DNA from: a bacterium
GTDB taxonomy: Bacteria; Vulcanimicrobiota; Xenobia; Xenobiales; JADMJV01
Assembly (NCBI GenBank): GCA_030149525.1
Contig: JASBRJ010000363.1
Span: 1-64,000, forward strand
DNA: 64,000 nt
Reading direction: 5' to 3'
Shown here: piece by piece, positions 7,220-15,060 of the stretch
Layout: each line of letters opens with the position of its first letter
Numbering within the stretch: position 1 is the first letter of the stretch
Notes under the pieces: model-generated
The model's database searches: none
Told to the model about the DNA's origin: nothing
Seen by the model: only the letters and a program-made list of their open reading frames with translations
Program-made: the position numbers and the translations under genes

Positions 7220-8886
7220 TCCGCCAGTCCGTTCTTTGTTTGCCGCTCTAAGCCCTCCGGTTGGGGCTGGGTGGGATCGATGATAAGTTCGGTTTCCTGG
7301 CGATAGATCACTTTGCCCAAGGGAGCACCTTTGGGCTTTTTCAGGAACCTGGCGCGGGTGGTAACCACTTCCACCGAGGAGGACTCCGAGGATTGACTGA
7401 AGCTTGCAGCAAGCCAGGCGGCAGCCTCCATGGTCTTCTCACCCACCTGTCGGCCGGAAGTCTTGATCAGGACATGGCTTCCGGCCCCTTGACGGACATG
7501 GAACCAGATATCTTCCTTGGCCGCGGTCTTGAGGCTCAGCTTGTCGTTTTGAGCCGGGTTGCGGCCCACCAGGATAAGAAAGTCGTCGTGGACGAATCGC
7601 CTTGGACCGGAAGTCGGGCCTTGGGGAACAGATTTTTTCTTACCTTTTTGCACCGAACTCGGCATACTTCGTCTAACCTGCTCGAGATCGGTTCGGTTCT
7701 CCGAGGATTGAGCGGCGTAGATCAAATCGTCCCATTGTTCGATCTCTTCTTGGGCAAGTTGCAGCTGTGTGCCCAGAACCTCCAGGGCTCGTCGCTTTTT
7801 TTTCGCCTTATTGTAATATCGGTCGGCGTTTTCATGGACGCTCATCCGAGGATCGAGCGCGATTGTGATCGGATTGCCCTCCCAATCATGAGTGACGAAT
7901 TCCTGGCTTCCTCTCTTGAGAGAGTGAGCGTAGGCGAGCAGTAGGTCGCCTTTGAGTTGATCTTTGGGAGCGGTCAGAGCGCCCTGACGATCCTGCTCCC
8001 GTTTTTTGAGCTTTCGAACCGCCTTTTCGCGATTTTTCTTGAGTTTTCGGAGCAGTTCTTCCCGGTCGTCCGACACGCCGGGGGCAAGGCTTGAGTCTCG
8101 CCACCGGGCGTTGGCGGCGGCTTGCATGTTAGGGTAGGCCGGCTCCGCAGCGCAGTAGGTGAGTTCTCCGTCGGGGTCTATACCGGGTTTCAAAGGAACG
8201 TCCGTGTCTTGAAGCGGCCCTAGAATCCTTTGCCAGACCCGGTGAAGGTCCGCCGCTGACGTGTCACCGACAGTGGAACTCTCCATGGCTCTTGTAAAAC
8301 GTCGCTTCCAGAGGGGAGACCAATAGCTTGAGATCTCGTCTAGCGCTTGCGAAAGCTTTTGCTCTCGGGGCACGCTCTGAAAGGCCTTTTTTACCTCCGC
8401 TTCGTTGAGGGCTAGGGGGGAAGCTGGAGAAGGGTCGGGGAAACGGTAAGGCTCGCGCCGCTCGATTCGCCCCCGCGACGGGAAGAGTCCTACCACTTTT
8501 CTCTCTTCGGTCTGAAGGAGAACCAGGGCACTGGGCCGGCCGGCCCAATCGAAGACCAGGCTGAAGCCGCTGTTGAAGATGAACTCTATCCGCCGATCCA
8601 GATGATCCTGGCGGACCTCCTCAAGCCAGGTGCCGCCGATATGTTTTCGACACAGCATCACAAAAGAGTTGGGAACGATCGCGGCGGGGTGCCCCGCTTC
8701 CAGCAGATGGAACCGACTGCGTTCAGGGTGAAGCGACAGCAAAAGTTTGTGAGTCACGCCCGGGGCTCGGAAGTGGGCTACGAAATCGTATTCAGTGATC
8801 TGGGAAAATTTTTGCAGCCTGGCCCTCTCGAACAGAGCTTTCAGTTCTCTGAGCAGGGCTGCCGCGTTGAATCCGTCTAAGCTCAT
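7216..8886 (-). CDS. rqcH: RqcH/NFACT-family ribosome quality control protein
   Basis: The 556-residue protein has the full NFACT layout: an NFACT-N domain opening MSLDGFNAAALLREL with DHLDRRIEF near residue 97, a helix-hairpin-helix and long coiled-coil middle (RKLKKNREKAVRKLKKREQD), and the C-terminal NFACT-R domain with FLILVGRNPAQNDKLSLK, DIWFHVRQGAGSHVLIK and the usual end. In bacteria RqcH binds stalled 50S subunits with peptidyl-tRNA and adds C-terminal alanine tails to mark the nascent chain for proteolysis. Older databases call it fibronectin-binding protein FbpA. It is the first gene of a minus-strand operon with the TlpA-like and anti-sigma-like genes, and is divergent from gmk. 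Confidence 0.93.
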   Translation of the reverse strand: MSLDGFNAAALLRELKALFERARLQKFSQITEYDFVAHFRAPGVTHKLLLSLHPERSRFHLLEAGHPAAIVPNSFVMLCRKHIGGTWLEEVRQDHLDRRIEFIFNSGFSLVFDWAGRPSALVLLQTEERKVVGLFPSRGRIERREPYRFPDPSPASPLALNEAEVKKAFQSVPREQKLSQALDEISSYWSPLWKRRFTRAMESSTVGDTSAADLHRVWQRILGPLQDTDVPLKPGIDPDGELTYCAAEPAYPNMQAAANARWRDSSLAPGVSDDREELLRKLKKNREKAVRKLKKREQDRQGALTAPKDQLKGDLLLAYAHSLKRGSQEFVTHDWEGNPITIALDPRMSVHENADRYYNKAKKKRRALEVLGTQLQLAQEEIEQWDDLIYAAQSSENRTDLEQVRRSMPSSVQKGKKKSVPQGPTSGPRRFVHDDFLILVGRNPAQNDKLSLKTAAKEDIWFHVRQGAGSHVLIKTSGRQVGEKTMEAAAWLAASFSQSSESSSVEVVTTRARFLKKPKGAPLGKVIYRQETELIIDPTQPQPEGLERQTKNGLAE

Positions 8887-8963
8887 GCATGCCGGTACTT
8901 GTCCTGAAACTTCATCTCACCTCTTGCGGAGGATTTTGCTGACAGGCAGGTGAACGGCGAGGC

Positions 8964-9569
8964 GTGCGTGGTCTGTTGCTGGTCGTGTCCGGTCCATCCG
9001 GCGTAGGTAAAGGTACACTGCTCAATCTGCTCCTGTCTCACAGGGACGATTGCGTCTTCTCAGTGAGCGCTACAACACGCCCTCCACGTCCCGGTGAAGA
9101 GGACAAGGTCCACTACTACTTTCTAGACGGCGAGACGTTCAGTCAATGGGTGGAAGAGGAGCGCTTCCTAGAATGGAACAAAGTTTTTGATCGATTCTAC
9201 GGAACACCCCTTGAACCGGTGGAAGAGCACTTGAGAGCCGGCAAGCACGTGGTGCTCGATGTGGATGTTCAGGGCGGGGTTCAGGTTATCGACAACCGAC
9301 CCGACGCCGTCTCCGTGTTCGTCGCGCCCCCTGATCTCGCTACCTTAAGAACCCGTCTCACCAAAAGAGGCACCGAGCCCCCCGATGAGATCGCTCTGAG
9401 GCTTCTCACCGCCAAGAGCGAGTTGAAGTCCATGAGTCGCTATCAATATCTTCTGGTCAACGACGACCTGGAAGAGACGAGAGCCCAACTGAACGCTATT
9501 ATTGAGGCGGAAACCTGTCGAATCTCACGAATGGCCGCAAGCGGTCAACTCCCCACATTCGAAACGTAA
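8964..9569 (+). CDS. gmk: Guanylate kinase
   Basis: The 201-residue protein starts at GTG 8964 and catalyses GMP + ATP to GDP + ADP. The P-loop is VVSGPSGVGKGTL at residues ~7-19. The GMP-binding region SVSATTRPPRPGEEDKVHYYF, HVVLDVDVQGG and the lid (TRLTKRGTEPPDEIALRL) are all present and of normal length. This is a single-copy essential purine-salvage enzyme in most bacteria. It is divergent from rqcH over 77 bases and is followed nine bases later by the NHL-repeat gene, so it may be the first gene of the 8964-14150 plus-strand run. In many bacteria gmk sits near rpoZ and the RqcH/YicC genes, and the rqcH neighbour fits that habit. Confidence 0.96.
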   Translation: MRGLLLVVSGPSGVGKGTLLNLLLSHRDDCVFSVSATTRPPRPGEEDKVHYYFLDGETFSQWVEEERFLEWNKVFDRFYGTPLEPVEEHLRAGKHVVLDVDVQGGVQVIDNRPDAVSVFVAPPDLATLRTRLTKRGTEPPDEIALRLLTAKSELKSMSRYQYLLVNDDLEETRAQLNAIIEAETCRISRMAASGQLPTFET

Positions 9570-9578
9570 GGATCATCA

Positions 9579-10700
9579 TTGTCACGGGCATCAGACCAAA
9601 AACTTGTTATCTGGATTGTGGCTATCGCCATCGTTATCATCATGCTTGGCGTTGCGACCTATCTGTATTCCCAAAAGGAAGGCCCGCCCACATTCGAGAC
9701 CAGCTACGGTCTAGGTAAACCCGGCACTCAGCCCGGAGAATTCGACACTCCCACCGGAGTTGCCGTTTCTCCCTCCGGTTTCCTTTACGTCCTGGAATCG
9801 GCTCCCGCCCGACTGCAGCAACTCAGTTTGGACGGACAAGCCGTGGCCGCCTGGGGAGAGGTCGGTTCCAAGACAAAGCAGTTCAATAAGCCGCTCCGTC
9901 TTGCCACCGACGGCGACGGCAATATCTACGTCGCCGATACAGGCAATCATAGGGTGCAGTGGTTTTCTCCCGCGGGGGAATTCGAGGGAGAATTCGGTTC
10001 GCGCGGTCGCGATCCGGGAAAATTTTCTCATCCCGTCGGTCTGGCGTTCGATTCCAATAACAACCTTTACGTTGCCGACACCTATAACCATCGCATTCAG
10101 AAGATCGGACGCGCTCAGAACGTTCTCCAGATCTATCCTGAGACTCCTGAGAAGAGCAACGCTCCGGGTTATCTCAATGCACCCTGGGGCGTGGCTGTGG
10201 ATTCCCGAGACGTCGTTTACGTGGCCGACACGGAGAATCACCGGGTGGTTCGCTACAACAACGACGGCCGCCACATTTCATCCTTCGGTTCTCACGGAAC
10301 CAACGACGGTCAGTTCGACCGTCCCACGGACGTGGCCATCGACGCCGACGGCAACGTTTTGGTCGTGGACTCCGGCAACAACAGAATTCAAAAGTTTGAT
10401 CCTCAGGGCAAGTTCCTCTACAAGTGGGGCCAAAAAGGTCAAGCGGGCGGAATGTTCGACAACCCTCAGCAGATTGCCGTAACCTCCGAAGGCGTGATCT
10501 TCGTCGCCGATGCCGGAAACCATCGGATTCAAAAGTTCATGCCCAGACAGAAGAATTTGCTCAATACCCAGGCGCCCATCGTCGGGCCCACTCGCCCCGT
10601 CTACCAGCCTGACGACCGTCCTGGGGATCCTGGAAATCTGCCCCCGGCTCAAGGTCTTCCTCCCAGGGGGGGAGTTTCGTCCGAGGGCGGCGAGCTTTAG
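9579..10700 (+). CDS. Membrane-anchored NHL-repeat (six-bladed propeller) protein
   Basis: The 373-residue protein starts at TTG 9579, just after gmk. One N-terminal membrane helix (WIVAIAIVIIMLGVATYLY, ~11-29) is followed by six NHL repeats spanning ~40-325. Each carries a strand set like P-x-G-V-A-V-x-x-x-G-x-x-Y-V-A-D-T-x-N-H-R-V-Q-x-F (for example IYVADTGNHRVQWF and LYVADTYNHRIQKI). The final ~45 residues are Pro/Gly-rich. NHL propellers bind proteins or RNA or act as lyases; with the membrane anchor this one probably faces the periplasm. It precedes the peptide-transporter operon by eight bases, so a link to peptide capture is possible. The fold is certain and the ligand unknown. Confidence 0.88.
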   Translation: MSRASDQKLVIWIVAIAIVIIMLGVATYLYSQKEGPPTFETSYGLGKPGTQPGEFDTPTGVAVSPSGFLYVLESAPARLQQLSLDGQAVAAWGEVGSKTKQFNKPLRLATDGDGNIYVADTGNHRVQWFSPAGEFEGEFGSRGRDPGKFSHPVGLAFDSNNNLYVADTYNHRIQKIGRAQNVLQIYPETPEKSNAPGYLNAPWGVAVDSRDVVYVADTENHRVVRYNNDGRHISSFGSHGTNDGQFDRPTDVAIDADGNVLVVDSGNNRIQKFDPQGKFLYKWGQKGQAGGMFDNPQQIAVTSEGVIFVADAGNHRIQKFMPRQKNLLNTQAPIVGPTRPVYQPDDRPGDPGNLPPAQGLPPRGGVSSEGGEL

Positions 10701-10708
10701 AGAGGCCG

Positions 10709-12298
10709 ATGTATCGGGTCGCCTGGGGAGTATTCATTCTACTTCTCTTCTGCGGGTGCGAAAAAGGGCCGGAGCCGATTCCCCCTCTTCCCAAAGAGTC
10801 CATCGCCGTGGTGGCCAAGCCCGACGATCCGGTCGGCCTCGATCCCGCCAACGTCACCGATCTTGAATCCCTTCAGATCACTCGAAACATCTTTGATACG
10901 CTCGTCCAGTACAAGGAAGGCTCCATCGAGATCGAACCGGGGCTAGCCCATTCTTGGACTTTGGCCGACGACGGGCTCAGCATCACCTTTCATCTTCGCC
11001 CAGGGGTGAAGTTTCACGACGGAACCCCTTTCGATGCCGAGGCTGTCAGGCAAAACTATGAGCGCCAGGCTCAGAAGGATCACCCTCTTCGCTCACCCGG
11101 CGACACCTTCTTTTACTGGAACGACACCTGGGGCGAGCGTCTTTCAGCGATCGAAGTGGTGGACCGACTGACGATTCGGTTCCGCTTTACCGAGCCGATT
11201 GCTCCTCTGATGCAGAGCTTTGCTATGCCGTTCTTTGGTATCTCCAGCCCCACGGCCATGAGGAACTATGGCGCGGACTACTTCCGGCATCCGGTGGGTA
11301 CGGGGCCTTATATCTTCGAGCAATGGCTACCCGGTGAGCGCATCACGGTGAAGGCCAATCCCGAATACTGGGGCGGGGCGCCCGGAGTTGAGCGCGTGAC
11401 TTTCTTGCCCGTGGCCGATAGCACCGCTCGAGAACTTCGCCTGAGGAAAGGGGCGGTCCATTTGGCCACCGCTCTCTCCCCGCAGGGGGTCAAACTGCTG
11501 GCCGAGCGAGGGTCGGTTTCTATCATCGACACCGAGGGTCTAAATGTCGCCTTCCTTGCCATAAATAACCGGGTGAGAGAACTTTCGGATGTGAGGGTAC
11601 GCAAGGCTATCCGCCACGGAGTTGACCGGCAGGCTCTGGTGCGAGGTCTCTACTACGGCCTTGCCGACGTTACCGATACAGCCCTCCCCAAGGGGGTGTG
11701 GAGCCGAGCCGAGGACCAGGAGAGCAGCTTTGATCCGGAAGCCGGACGTGAGTTGATGAAGCAGGCGGGCTACGGTCCCGGCAATCGGCTTCGACTCAGT
11801 TTCTGGTACATGGCCGTTCCAAGGTCTTATCTCCCCGAACCCAAAGCCACCGCTGAGGCGATCTCTCGCATGCTGGAAGAGGTCTACATCCAGTGCGATC
11901 TTCAACCAGTGGACTGGGGAGTCTACCTGGACAGGGTGGGAAAGGGGGAGCACCAGTTGGCGTTGGCGGGCTGGATCGGCGATCATGGTGATCCGGATAA
12001 CTATTTTAGCTTCATCTTCGGAAGTGCCAATATCGACCAGACAGTCGGTGGTACCAATGTCTTGTTCTATTCCAATCCCACCGTCGACAAGCTTATCGGT
12101 GAATCGCGCAAGGAACTCGATCAGATAAAGCGTGAGAAGGCCTACCGGAAACTCCAGTCTGTCATCTTCCAGGACGCTCCTTGGCTCCCCCTGGCCCACG
12201 CTCGCCAGGTTATGGGAGCTCACCCCAAGCTTCGAGGCTACTCTCTCCACCCCACAGGTCTTCTTCTTCTCCACAAGCTCAGGTGGGACCGCTCATGA
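10709..12298 (+). CDS. Peptide/nickel ABC transporter substrate-binding lipoprotein (DppA/OppA family)
   Basis: The 529-residue protein has a signal peptide with lipobox FCGC (Cys17), so it is anchored to a membrane. The family-5 solute-binding fold is plain: GLDPANVTDLESLQITRNIFDTL near the start, WTLADDGLSITFHLRPGVKFHDGTPFDAEAV, VGTGPYIFEQWLPGERITVKANPEYWGG, and LRKAIRHGVDRQALV replaced here by VRVRKAIRHGVDRQALVRG. These proteins bring di- or oligopeptides (or heme or nickel chelates) to the permease. The stop overlaps the ATG of the permease gene (ATGA). No ATPase genes (dppD/dppF type) follow, so ATP must be supplied by subunits coded elsewhere. Confidence 0.92.
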   Translation: MYRVAWGVFILLLFCGCEKGPEPIPPLPKESIAVVAKPDDPVGLDPANVTDLESLQITRNIFDTLVQYKEGSIEIEPGLAHSWTLADDGLSITFHLRPGVKFHDGTPFDAEAVRQNYERQAQKDHPLRSPGDTFFYWNDTWGERLSAIEVVDRLTIRFRFTEPIAPLMQSFAMPFFGISSPTAMRNYGADYFRHPVGTGPYIFEQWLPGERITVKANPEYWGGAPGVERVTFLPVADSTARELRLRKGAVHLATALSPQGVKLLAERGSVSIIDTEGLNVAFLAINNRVRELSDVRVRKAIRHGVDRQALVRGLYYGLADVTDTALPKGVWSRAEDQESSFDPEAGRELMKQAGYGPGNRLRLSFWYMAVPRSYLPEPKATAEAISRMLEEVYIQCDLQPVDWGVYLDRVGKGEHQLALAGWIGDHGDPDNYFSFIFGSANIDQTVGGTNVLFYSNPTVDKLIGESRKELDQIKREKAYRKLQSVIFQDAPWLPLAHARQVMGAHPKLRGYSLHPTGLLLLHKLRWDRS

Positions 12299-13317
12299 AC
12301 GGTGCCCAGCTCCTGAGATACGCCGGGCGCCGGCTCTTGGGTCTGATTCCGGTCTTGCTGGGAATTTTGCTTCTCGTGTTTCTTATGGTTCGGGCTATTC
12401 CCGGAAGCCCGGCGCGAAATATCCTGGGCCAGAGGGCCACTCCTCAAGAAATCGCCCGAGTCGAGGCACAGTTGGGGCTCGACCAGCCTGTCCTGATTCA
12501 GTTTTTTCGCTTCTGTAGCCGCGCCGTTCGAGGCGATTTAGGGAAAAGTCTTCGCCATAATGTCCCGGTGACCGAGGAGTTGAAGCGAGTGGTTCCAGCC
12601 ACTATCGAACTCACAGTGAGCGCTTTTCTTATCGCTTTCCCCGCCGGTGTTTTGTTGGGAGGTTGGGCGGCTCTGCGCAAGGGTAGCGCCGCCGATCTTC
12701 TCACGACTTCGGCAAGTCTCGCGGGAATCTCCGTGCCCATTTTCTGGCTGGGTCTTCTCTTGATCTTGATTTTCTCCGTGGGTCTGGAATGGCTGCCGTT
12801 TGGCGGTAGAACCGATCTTTTGATTCCGCCGGTCACTCGTTTCATGCTCATCGATAGCCTCTTGGGTGGGCCCCCGGGAGCTTTCTGGGAGTCGGTGAAA
12901 CATCTCATCTTGCCTGCTCTGACGCTCTCCACTGTTCCACTGGCCATCATTGCCCGCATGAGTCGCAGTTGTGCTTTGAGTGTCTTGGATATGGATTTTG
13001 TTCGAACCGCTCGGGCCAAGGGGCTACCCGAGTCGACGGTCTTATGGCGGCATGTGCTTCCCAACGCCATCCTCCCAGTCATTACGGTCGCGGGACTGCA
13101 GTTCGGTTATCTTTTGGGGGGGGCGGTTCTCACCGAACACGTCTTCAGTTGGCCCGGACTCGGTTCACTGCTTCTCCGAGCCATCGGGGAGAGGGACTAT
13201 CCCATGATTCAAAGTGCGGTCCTGGTGGCAGCCGTGTCCTTCTCCCTGGTGAATCTTGTGGTCGATCTTCTCTATGCCAAGCTCGACCCACGAGTGAGTC
13301 TGGAGGAGAACCGTTGA
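12295..13317 (+). CDS. Peptide ABC transporter permease, DppB type
   Basis: The 340-residue protein starts at ATG 12295, inside the stop of the binding-protein gene (ATGA). The open frame reaches back further, but that part is out-of-frame shadow of the upstream gene. It begins LLRYAGRRLLGLIPVLLGILLLVFLMVRAIPGSPA, as DppB/OppB proteins do, and has six predicted membrane helices. The EAA loop, which contacts the ATPase, reads FVRTARAKGLPESTVLWRHV. It forms the channel with the DppC-type subunit encoded next. The next gene starts at the overlapping TTG 13314. Confidence 0.92.
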   Translation: MNGAQLLRYAGRRLLGLIPVLLGILLLVFLMVRAIPGSPARNILGQRATPQEIARVEAQLGLDQPVLIQFFRFCSRAVRGDLGKSLRHNVPVTEELKRVVPATIELTVSAFLIAFPAGVLLGGWAALRKGSAADLLTTSASLAGISVPIFWLGLLLILIFSVGLEWLPFGGRTDLLIPPVTRFMLIDSLLGGPPGAFWESVKHLILPALTLSTVPLAIIARMSRSCALSVLDMDFVRTARAKGLPESTVLWRHVLPNAILPVITVAGLQFGYLLGGAVLTEHVFSWPGLGSLLLRAIGERDYPMIQSAVLVAAVSFSLVNLVVDLLYAKLDPRVSLEENR

Positions 13318-14150
13318 GGAAAACGCTTACGACTCCCTCGGGCTTGACCGGCGCCGTACTCCTGGCCCTGCTTTTATTTCTGGCCGTATTCGGGCCTTTG
13401 CTCACACCGTTCGATTTTAACGACCAGAATCTCGATCGACAGTTTTTAGCACCTTTAAGCCGGTTTCAAGACGGTGCTCTCCATCTTCTGGGAACCGATA
13501 ACCTGGGACGAGATGTCTTCACCCGGTTGGTGGTAGGTGCCCGCATCTCATTCCTGGTCGGAGTGGTGGCGGTAGGTTTGGCCTTTGTGGTGGGAGTGCC
13601 GTTGGGGGCGGTAGCGGGCTACTTTGGCAAGCGTGTGGATTCTTTCATTATGAGAGGCATGGATGTGTTGCTCGCCTTCCCCTCCATCCTCCTGGCCATA
13701 GCTGTGGTGGCCATATTCGGGGCCAATCTGCGCAACGCCATGATCGCGGTGGGGGTCGTCACCATCCCAGTTTTTTGTCGCATAACTCGAGCTTCCGTAC
13801 TCACTGTGAGAGAGCGGGAATACGTCACCGCGGCGCGCGCTCAAGGGGCAAGCCACGGCCGCCTCCTTTTCCTCTACATTTTGCCCAATTGCCTTGAGCC
13901 GTTGTTGGTTCAGGCGTCTCTATCCATGGGAACCTCGGTGCTTGATGCAGCGGGATTGTCGTTTCTGGGCTTAGGGGCCAAGCCCCCCACGCCGGAATGG
14001 GGAACGATGCTCGGTGACGCGTTTTTGTACTACCAAAGGGCCCCGTGGTGTGTGGCCGCTCCGGGAGCTATGATTTTCCTTATGGTGCTGGCCTTCAACC
14101 TGTTTGGCGATAGTTTGCAAGACGCTTTTGACCCCAGGTCGGGAAAGTGA
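13314..14150 (+). CDS. Peptide ABC transporter permease, DppC type
   Basis: The 278-residue protein starts at TTG 13314, which overlaps the stop of the dppB-type gene (TTGA). The longer open frame from 12969 is only antiphase reading of dppB. It shows the DppC signature: one N-terminal helix (GAVLLALLLFLAVFGPLLTPFD), the extracytoplasmic LLGTDNLGRDVFTRLVVGARIS, five further helices, the EAA loop YVTAARAQGASHGRLLFLYI and the C-terminal DAAGLSFLGLGAKPPTPEWGTML. It pairs with DppB in the membrane. The operon ends here with no dppD/F ATPase. A strong AGGAGG follows immediately at 14150-14155, in front of a nine-codon ORF. Confidence 0.92.
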   Translation: MRKTLTTPSGLTGAVLLALLLFLAVFGPLLTPFDFNDQNLDRQFLAPLSRFQDGALHLLGTDNLGRDVFTRLVVGARISFLVGVVAVGLAFVVGVPLGAVAGYFGKRVDSFIMRGMDVLLAFPSILLAIAVVAIFGANLRNAMIAVGVVTIPVFCRITRASVLTVREREYVTAARAQGASHGRLLFLYILPNCLEPLLVQASLSMGTSVLDAAGLSFLGLGAKPPTPEWGTMLGDAFLYYQRAPWCVAAPGAMIFLMVLAFNLFGDSLQDAFDPRSGK

Positions 14151-14159
14151 GGAGGCCAA

Positions 14160-14189
14160 ATGCAGGAGTTAGTTGGTTCCTTGAAATAG
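14160..14189 (+). CDS. Possible nine-codon leader ORF (MQELVGSLK)
   Basis: AGGAGG at 14150-14155 lies four bases before ATG 14160, and the frame reads nine codons to TAG 14187-14189. It sits between the transporter operon and the cyclophilin gene (ATG 14218, with its own AGGAG). It may be a chance ORF or a remnant of a gene start. Spacing of four bases is short but usable. Confidence 0.25.
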   Translation: MQELVGSLK

Positions 14190-14217
14190 ATCCGACCACC
14201 CTTCTAGGAGACAAAGA

Positions 14218-15060
14218 ATGAGCATAAAGAATTTTGCCTTAGTGACCCTTATGGGCTCAGCCCTCTTCTTGACCGGTTGTCAGAATCAAGCCGGCCAGAA
14301 CGGCGGAGGAACCACAACCGGCGGCGGCACTACCAGCACCTCCACCCCCGCAGGAGAGGTCCGTCCGATGGAAACTGCCACCCCTGAGATCTCCCCGACT
14401 TCGAGTCCGGAGGCGAGCGGCACGCCGAGTGCAACAGGGACTCCCACAGCGTCCGCCACTCCCGGCGAGGCCTCGGGAGCGGAGATTTCTCACTCTCTCA
14501 AACCGCTTCCCGGCAAAGAGAACGTGGTTCCCAAGATCACCAAAAAGACGACTATCAAAATGGAAACTACGGCCGGCGATGTGATCATAGAGATCTATCC
14601 CGAGGCCGCCCCCAATGCCGCCCAGCGATTCGAAGAATTGGTCAAGAGTGGTTTCTACGACGATACTCCGATCTCTCGAGTCGTCACCGGTTTTGTGGCC
14701 CAGTTCGGAGTCAACTGGCGCGAGCCCCATAAAGCGTTCAAAGAAAAGACCTTCAACGACGACCCCAGCTTATTTGCTCTGGAGCGAGGAACCTTGGCCT
14801 TTGCCAAGGCCGGCCCCAACACCAACTCCACCCAAGTCTTCATCAATTTCGCCGAGAACAACAATCTAGCCGATCCAAGTATGAACTTCACCACCTTCGG
14901 CAAAGTTGTCAAGGGTATGGAAGTTGTGGACAGTTTCGCCAAGGTAGGCGACCCCAGCATGGGTCTCGACCAACAGAAACTCTGGGACGACGGGTCCGCC
15001 TACTTAGAGTCGCTCGACGCCAAGCCGACTATGATCGAGAAAGCTACGGTTGTGGAATAG
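14218..15060 (+). CDS. Cyclophilin-type peptidyl-prolyl isomerase lipoprotein
   Basis: The 280-residue protein has a signal peptide and lipobox LTGC near residue 21, followed by a ~70-residue Gly/Thr/Ser/Pro linker. A cyclophilin domain spans ~115-275: MKTT-like strand KMETTAGDVIIEIYPEAAP, FEELVKSGFYDDTPISRVV, LAFAKAGPNTNSTQVFIN and FTTFGKVVKGMEVVDSFAKV. The catalytic arginine is kept (ISRVV), while the usual FHR histidine is serine. It probably folds secreted proteins at the cell surface or in the periplasm. ATG 14218 has a clear AGGAGAC upstream. Its stop (15058-15060) directly abuts the ATG of the type III PKS at 15061, so the two are co-transcribed. Confidence 0.88.
   Translation: MSIKNFALVTLMGSALFLTGCQNQAGQNGGGTTTGGGTTSTSTPAGEVRPMETATPEISPTSSPEASGTPSATGTPTASATPGEASGAEISHSLKPLPGKENVVPKITKKTTIKMETTAGDVIIEIYPEAAPNAAQRFEELVKSGFYDDTPISRVVTGFVAQFGVNWREPHKAFKEKTFNDDPSLFALERGTLAFAKAGPNTNSTQVFINFAENNNLADPSMNFTTFGKVVKGMEVVDSFAKVGDPSMGLDQQKLWDDGSAYLESLDAKPTMIEKATVVE

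Noticed and set aside
12969-13313. Extension of the DppC frame to 12969
   Set aside because: This is the DppB gene in another frame; the DppC family start matches TTG 13314.
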